A stretch of 64,000 nt of DNA from Campylobacter corcagiensis. Lineage in GTDB: Bacteria > Campylobacterota > Campylobacteria > Campylobacterales > Campylobacteraceae. Below, in pieces: positions 60,220 through 64,000 of the stretch. The translations under genes were made by a program, and so were the position numbers. Each line of letters begins with the position of its first letter. Within the stretch, counting starts at the first letter, position 1. The notes below the pieces were generated by a model, which saw nothing but the letters and a program-made list of their open reading frames with translations, was not told the origin of the DNA and did not search any database. The DNA lies in the NCBI RefSeq assembly GCF_013201645.1, contig NZ_CP053842.1, positions 1,426,001 to 1,490,000 on the forward strand. Reading direction: 5' to 3'.

Positions 60220-61160
60220 TAAATTTAATCTCTAAAAAACTAGCCCAAAGTGCGTTAATGCTTTTTGGGCTATCATTTATCGTTTTTTTAGTTCTTTTTT
60301 TACTTCCTGGCGATGTGACAAGTGCTATGTTTTCTCGTCCTGAGTCTATAAGTACATCGCAAAAAGAGCAAATCTTGATAAATTTAGGACTTGATAAGGG
60401 GTTTTTTACTCAGTATTTTTTATGGTTAAAAAGCATTTTTACTTTTGATTTTGGTCATAGTTTTATAAATGGGCAAAGTGTTGGTTCTATTATTGTGGAG
60501 CGTCTGCCAAATAGTCTTATTTTGCTAGGGCTTAGCTATTTTTTTATTATGTTTTTATCACTTATTTTAGGCATAATTAGTGCTGTTTATAAAAATAGCT
60601 TTGTTGATTATTTTATAAATTTTAGTACTTTTACTCTTATGTGTATGCCACACTTTTGGTTTGGGCTTATGCTTATTATAATTTTTAGTGTAAATTTGGG
60701 CTTGCTTCCTAGTTCTGGAGCGAATTTTTTAGGTCAAAATGGCTTTAGTTTAAAGCACACCATTTTGCCGCTTTGTGCTATAGTTTTGCCACATATTGGC
60801 ATAAATATCAAATTTATTAGAGATCTGTTTGTAGAAAATATAAATAAAGAATTTATCCAAGCATCTATTGCAAGAGGGCTTAATAAATTTGATATTTATA
60901 AACTTACTATTTTATATATTTCACCTAGTATAGTTCGTTATTTTGGGACTTTAGCTGGTTCTATTTTTGGTGGGCTATATGTGATAGAAGCTGTTTTTTC
61001 ATACCCTGGAGTTGGTGAGTTATCACTAAATTCAATAATCGCAAAAGATTATCCTGTAGTTCTTGCTACGCTTTTAGTAAGTGGCATTATCGTTGTTTTG
61101 GCAAATTTAATAGCTGAAATTTTATCTATTTTGATTGATAAGAGAAATTATGAAAAGTAA
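60216..61160 (+). CDS. nikY: Nickel ABC transporter permease
   Basis: The 314-residue NikB/DppB-type permease has six membrane helices, the N-terminal LLPGDVTSAMFSRPE motif and the loop SIARGLNKFDIYKLTILYISPSIV that contacts the ATPase. Its TTG start overlaps the nikZ stop as TTGA. It pairs with nikX. Confidence 0.88.
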   Translation: MINLISKKLAQSALMLFGLSFIVFLVLFLLPGDVTSAMFSRPESISTSQKEQILINLGLDKGFFTQYFLWLKSIFTFDFGHSFINGQSVGSIIVERLPNSLILLGLSYFFIMFLSLILGIISAVYKNSFVDYFINFSTFTLMCMPHFWFGLMLIIIFSVNLGLLPSSGANFLGQNGFSLKHTILPLCAIVLPHIGINIKFIRDLFVENINKEFIQASIARGLNKFDIYKLTILYISPSIVRYFGTLAGSIFGGLYVIEAVFSYPGVGELSLNSIIAKDYPVVLATLLVSGIIVVLANLIAEILSILIDKRNYEK

Positions 61161-61935
61161 ATTATTTTTATTTTTTATTATTATTTGTGCTTTTTTAGTC
61201 ATTGGCGTTGAGTATTTGCCGCTGATAAATCCAAATTTAACAAATTTCCAAAGCTCAAATTTAGCTCCAAATTTTAAGCATGTTTTTGGGACGGATTTTT
61301 TAGGTAGAGATATCTTTTCAAGAACGATTTTTGGCTTAAAAACATCTATAATTATAGGATTTTTTGCTGGAATTTTAACAACTATTTTAGCTTTTATCTA
61401 CGCTGGAATTTCTCAAATTTTTAAAATTTCAAGCGTTTTTGAACACATAATCGATGCGTTTTTAGCAGTGCCTAATATTTTATTTATTATGATTTTTTCA
61501 ACCATAACTAGTGGTGAAATTTTAGATATGATTTTAGTAATTGCCATTTTTTCATGGATGAGTTCTGCTAAGGTTTTTATAACAAATATCAAAGTTATCA
61601 AAACTTCGCCTTATATTTTACAGGCAAAATGCTTTTGTGATAGCAAATTTAAGCTTTTATTTTTTGAAATTTTACCAAATTTAAAAGGGCTTTTCTTATC
61701 ACTTTTTGCTATAAATATCGCTCACTCTATGGCGTATGAAGCAACTTTAAGCTTTTTTGGAATGGGTGGGGATTTAAGTCTTATAAGCCTTGGGCTTATG
61801 TTAAATGAAAGCACAAGTGCTGTTTTAATGGGAAGTTGGTGGGTTGGATTTTTTCCTGGATTTGTGCTGTTTTTAGTGATATTTGCCATTATTTATGCAA
61901 GTTCAAAGTTAGAAAATCAAGGCATAAAAGTATGA
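61150..61935 (+). CDS. nikX: Nickel ABC transporter permease
   Basis: The 261-residue NikC/DppC-type permease has the FGTDFLGRDIFSRTIFGLKTS opening motif, then LQAKCFCDSKFKLLFFEILPN as the ATPase loop and SLISLGLMLNE near the end. The ATG at 61150 is chosen because the upstream part of the frame lies inside nikY. The genes overlap by 11 bases. Its stop overlaps the nikW start as ATGA. Confidence 0.88.
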   Translation: MKSKLFLFFIIICAFLVIGVEYLPLINPNLTNFQSSNLAPNFKHVFGTDFLGRDIFSRTIFGLKTSIIIGFFAGILTTILAFIYAGISQIFKISSVFEHIIDAFLAVPNILFIMIFSTITSGEILDMILVIAIFSWMSSAKVFITNIKVIKTSPYILQAKCFCDSKFKLLFFEILPNLKGLFLSLFAINIAHSMAYEATLSFFGMGGDLSLISLGLMLNESTSAVLMGSWWVGFFPGFVLFLVIFAIIYASSKLENQGIKV

Positions 61936-62603
61936 TAAATATTAAAAATTTAAACCTTTTTTACAAAAATACTCAAATTTTAAAAAGCATTGATTTTGCT
62001 ACAAATGGTGTTGGGTGCGTGTGTATAATGGGCAAAAGTGGCTCTGGAAAGTCAATGTTTGCTAAAAGTTTTATAAAGCTTTTTGATAGCGATTTTAAAC
62101 TAAGTGCAGATAAATTTGAAGTTTTTAACCAAAATATTTTACATTTAAAGGGTGCAAATTTAAGAGAATTTAGGCAAAAAACCTCTGCTTTGATTTTTCA
62201 AAATCCAGTTGGTTCTTTGCATCCGCTTTTAAATATTGGAGATAGCTTTAATCTATATCTGAAAAAAACTATAAAAAATCCTAAAAAAGTAGCTTTTGAG
62301 TATTTACAAAAGCTTGGGTTTGATGATTTAAACCTTCTTTGGCATAAATTTCCATATGAACTAAGTGGTGGCGAAGCAAGTAGAGTAAATATCGCTATTG
62401 CGCTTTGTTTAAAACCAAAAATGCTAATTTGTGATGAGATAACAGCAAGCCTTGATACTATAAATCAAAAAGCAGTTATTGATATCATAAATTTAATCAA
62501 ACAAGACCGCCAAATAATCTTTATCACGCACCAAAAAAGCGTTGCAAACTCTGTTGGAGATAGCTTTTATGAGATGAAAAATGGAGAACTAAAGCCATGC
62601 TAG
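61932..62603 (+). CDS. nikW: Nickel ABC transporter ATP-binding protein
   Basis: The 223-residue ATPase starts at ATG 61932, which overlaps the nikX stop as ATGA; the longer upstream frame is inside nikX. Walker A is GKSGSGKSM, the Q-loop IFQNPVGSLHPLL, the signature LSGGEASR and Walker B MLICDEITASLD. The signature has GEAS in place of GQQQ, seen also in nikV. It works with NikV as the second ATPase. Confidence 0.88.
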   Translation: MINIKNLNLFYKNTQILKSIDFATNGVGCVCIMGKSGSGKSMFAKSFIKLFDSDFKLSADKFEVFNQNILHLKGANLREFRQKTSALIFQNPVGSLHPLLNIGDSFNLYLKKTIKNPKKVAFEYLQKLGFDDLNLLWHKFPYELSGGEASRVNIAIALCLKPKMLICDEITASLDTINQKAVIDIINLIKQDRQIIFITHQKSVANSVGDSFYEMKNGELKPC

Positions 62604-63310
62604 AGGTTAAAAATATTACTTTGTCATATGACTTTAAAGAGCATTTTAACAAAAAAGCTAAAAAACTAACCATTTTAAACGATATAAGTTTTAGCTTAGA
62701 AAGTGGTGAAAATTTATCCATACTTGGCGTAAGCGGAAGTGGTAAAAGCTCGTTAGCTAGGGTTATAGCTGGTCTTATAAAACCACAAAGCGGAACTATT
62801 TTGCTAAACGGTAAGAGTTTAAATTTTGATAATTTTAAAGAATTTTCTAAAATATCACTTCTTATGCAAAATCAAAAATCCTGCCTAAACCCAGCCCTTA
62901 AAATCAAAACATCACTAAAGCTTTTAGAAAAATACCAAAACACAAAATTTATAGGAATCTTAGACAGTCTAAAAAGCCTAAATTTAAGCAAAAACACCCT
63001 TGATAAATATCCACACGAGTTAAGTGGTGGCGAAGCAAGTAGAGTTGGGATTTTAAAATCTTTACTTATAAAATCTGAAATTTTAATACTAGATGAGATA
63101 ACATCTGGTCTTGATGATGATAATATCGCTCAACTTTTAGAGCTTATAAAAGGTATAAAAACTAGCATAATTTTTATAACTCATGATCTAAATTTAGCGC
63201 AAAAAGTATCTAAAAATTTCATCATCATAGAAAGTGCTAATCTTGTGACATATGGCAAATTTAGCGATATGCAAAATGATGAAATAGTTAAAAAATATCA
63301 AAATATTTAA
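62597..63310 (+). CDS. nikV: Nickel ABC transporter ATP-binding protein
   Basis: The 237-residue ATPase has Walker A GVSGSGKSS, LMQNQKSCLNPALK at the Q-loop, LSGGEASR and Walker B ILILDEITSGLD. It overlaps nikW by seven bases and is the last gene of the operon. It forms the ATPase pair of the oligopeptide/nickel-type importer. Confidence 0.88.
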   Translation: MLEVKNITLSYDFKEHFNKKAKKLTILNDISFSLESGENLSILGVSGSGKSSLARVIAGLIKPQSGTILLNGKSLNFDNFKEFSKISLLMQNQKSCLNPALKIKTSLKLLEKYQNTKFIGILDSLKSLNLSKNTLDKYPHELSGGEASRVGILKSLLIKSEILILDEITSGLDDDNIAQLLELIKGIKTSIIFITHDLNLAQKVSKNFIIIESANLVTYGKFSDMQNDEIVKKYQNI

Positions 63311-63320
63311 AAATAATTAA

Positions 63321-63326
63321 TATAAT
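63321..63326 (+). promoter_or_regulatory. Candidate -10 box before the binding-protein gene
   Basis: A TATAAT box, preceded by AATTAA, lies 44 bases before the ATG at 63370. No consensus -35 box is evident. It suggests separate transcription of the binding-protein gene from the nik operon. Confidence 0.4.
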
Positions 63327-63369
63327 CACAAAAGCCCTTAGTTTAAGGAATTTATACAAAGGATAGAAA

Positions 63370-64000
63370 ATGAAAAAAATTCTAACAATTTTTACAGCTT
63401 TAGCACTTAGCTTTATCACGCTTAATGCTTCTTCGCTTGATGAGATACAAAAGCGTGGCATAGTTAAAATAGGAGTTTTTGGCGATAAGTTGCCATTTGG
63501 ATATATCGATAGCGATGGTAAAAACGCAGGATATGACATAGAACTTGCTAAAAGAATAGCAAAAGAGCTTTTTGGCGATGAGAGCAAGGTAGAGTATTTG
63601 TTAGTCGATCCAGCTACAAGAGTTGAATTTTTAAACGCTAATAAAGTTGATATTATATTAGCAAATTTCACTAAAACAAAAGAGAGAGAAAGAGTTGTTG
63701 ACTTTGCAAGTCCGTATATGAAGGTAAGCATTGGCGTTGTTAGTAAAGAAAGTAATCCTATTAAAAGCGTTGATGACTTAAAAGGCAAAACTTTGCTTAT
63801 CAATAAAGGAACAACTTCGGATCTATATTTCACTAAAAACAAACCAGACGCAAAGATATTAAAATTTGATCAAATCGCTGAGACTTTAGCTGCTATGCTT
63901 GATGGTAGGGGCGATGCGTTAGCACATGATAATGTATTTTTATTTGCCTGGGCAAAAAATAATCCTGGACATGTAGTTGCTATTGAGGCTTTAGGAAATG
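63370..64000 (+). CDS. Amino-acid ABC binding protein (partial, cut by window end)
   Basis: The first 210 residues of an SBP_bac_3 protein are visible. A signal peptide (MKKILTIFTALALSFITLNA) is followed by GVFGDKLPFGYIDSDGKNAGYDIELAKRIA, DPATRVEFLNANKVDIILANFTKTKERERVVDFASPYMK, a GTTSDLYF segment and a truncated end. It resembles PEB1 and CjaA-type polar amino-acid binding proteins. AAAGGATAG precedes the ATG. It may be the partner of the transporter at 53173-58269, whose operon has no binding protein of its own, or of one beyond the window. Confidence 0.9.
   Translation, partial: MKKILTIFTALALSFITLNASSLDEIQKRGIVKIGVFGDKLPFGYIDSDGKNAGYDIELAKRIAKELFGDESKVEYLLVDPATRVEFLNANKVDIILANFTKTKERERVVDFASPYMKVSIGVVSKESNPIKSVDDLKGKTLLINKGTTSDLYFTKNKPDAKILKFDQIAETLAAMLDGRGDALAHDNVFLFAWAKNNPGHVVAIEALGN

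Overview
The window looks like a chromosomal segment of a Campylobacter species (Campylobacterota). Evidence: AT-rich DNA; Campylobacter-type gene sets (purA with a HisZ-like neighbour, a selenocysteine formate dehydrogenase operon, nspC, ceuBCDE, nikZYXWV); a 16S/23S/5S operon with tRNA-Ala in the spacer; and many terse operons with TTGA, ATGA or TGATG gene overlaps. The species cannot be fixed from the sequence alone.

Layout. (1) 1-1473 (+) is a small accessory block: the end of an unknown gene, a two-helix membrane protein with a short heptamer repeat at its 3' end, and an Mrr-like nuclease with a C-terminal sunset-type module. (2) 1596-8130 (-) is core: a two-component system, a TauE/SafE-like membrane protein, a DUF507 protein, purA, a HisZ-like protein, a diguanylate cyclase and the selenocysteine tRNA. 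(3) 8206-10890 (-) holds mlaA, thiM and a GT4 glycosyltransferase. (4) 11437-17221 (-) is one rRNA operon with long-range inverted repeats that fit 16S and 23S processing stems. (5) 17725-28208 (-) is a selenium, molybdenum and formate block: an unknown exported protein, a nitroreductase, selD, yedF, a ModE-like regulator, fdhD, fdhC, fdhB, fdhA, a small Tat protein and a TorD-like chaperone. Both fdhA and selD are interrupted by an in-frame UGA followed by a SECIS-like hairpin. With the tRNA-Sec at 8033-8130 they supply most of a selenocysteine pathway; selA and selB are not in the window.

(6) 28571-33215 carries a gluconolactonase-like exported protein, nspC, and a moaD-moaE-moeA-CPBP protease operon. 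(7) 33449-46757 is a metal acquisition block: a TonB-dependent receptor, meso-diaminopimelate dehydrogenase, exbB-exbD-tonB, an alkaline phosphatase followed by an exported protein and a MacB-type ABC pair whose permease has a long histidine-rich loop, then ceuBCDE for ferric siderophores. Fur-like sites lie before exbB and ceuB. (8) 46895-53029 is mixed housekeeping: a flavoprotein, Sel1 repeats, crcB, plsC, an MFS carrier, rdgB, and an Hsp20 gene with a consensus promoter overlapped by a HAIR-type HspR operator. (9) 53173-58269 is an amino-acid ABC transporter operon with a 1016-residue type IIG restriction-modification gene set between its permease and ATPase genes. (10) 58681-63310 is a nikZYXWV-type nickel ABC operon, followed by the start of an amino-acid binding protein gene cut by the window end.

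The least ordinary items are the restriction-modification gene inside the transporter operon, the histidine-rich permease behind an alkaline phosphatase, the 5' nuclease block with its possible frame switch, and the ModE-like regulator with duplicated cysteine motifs.
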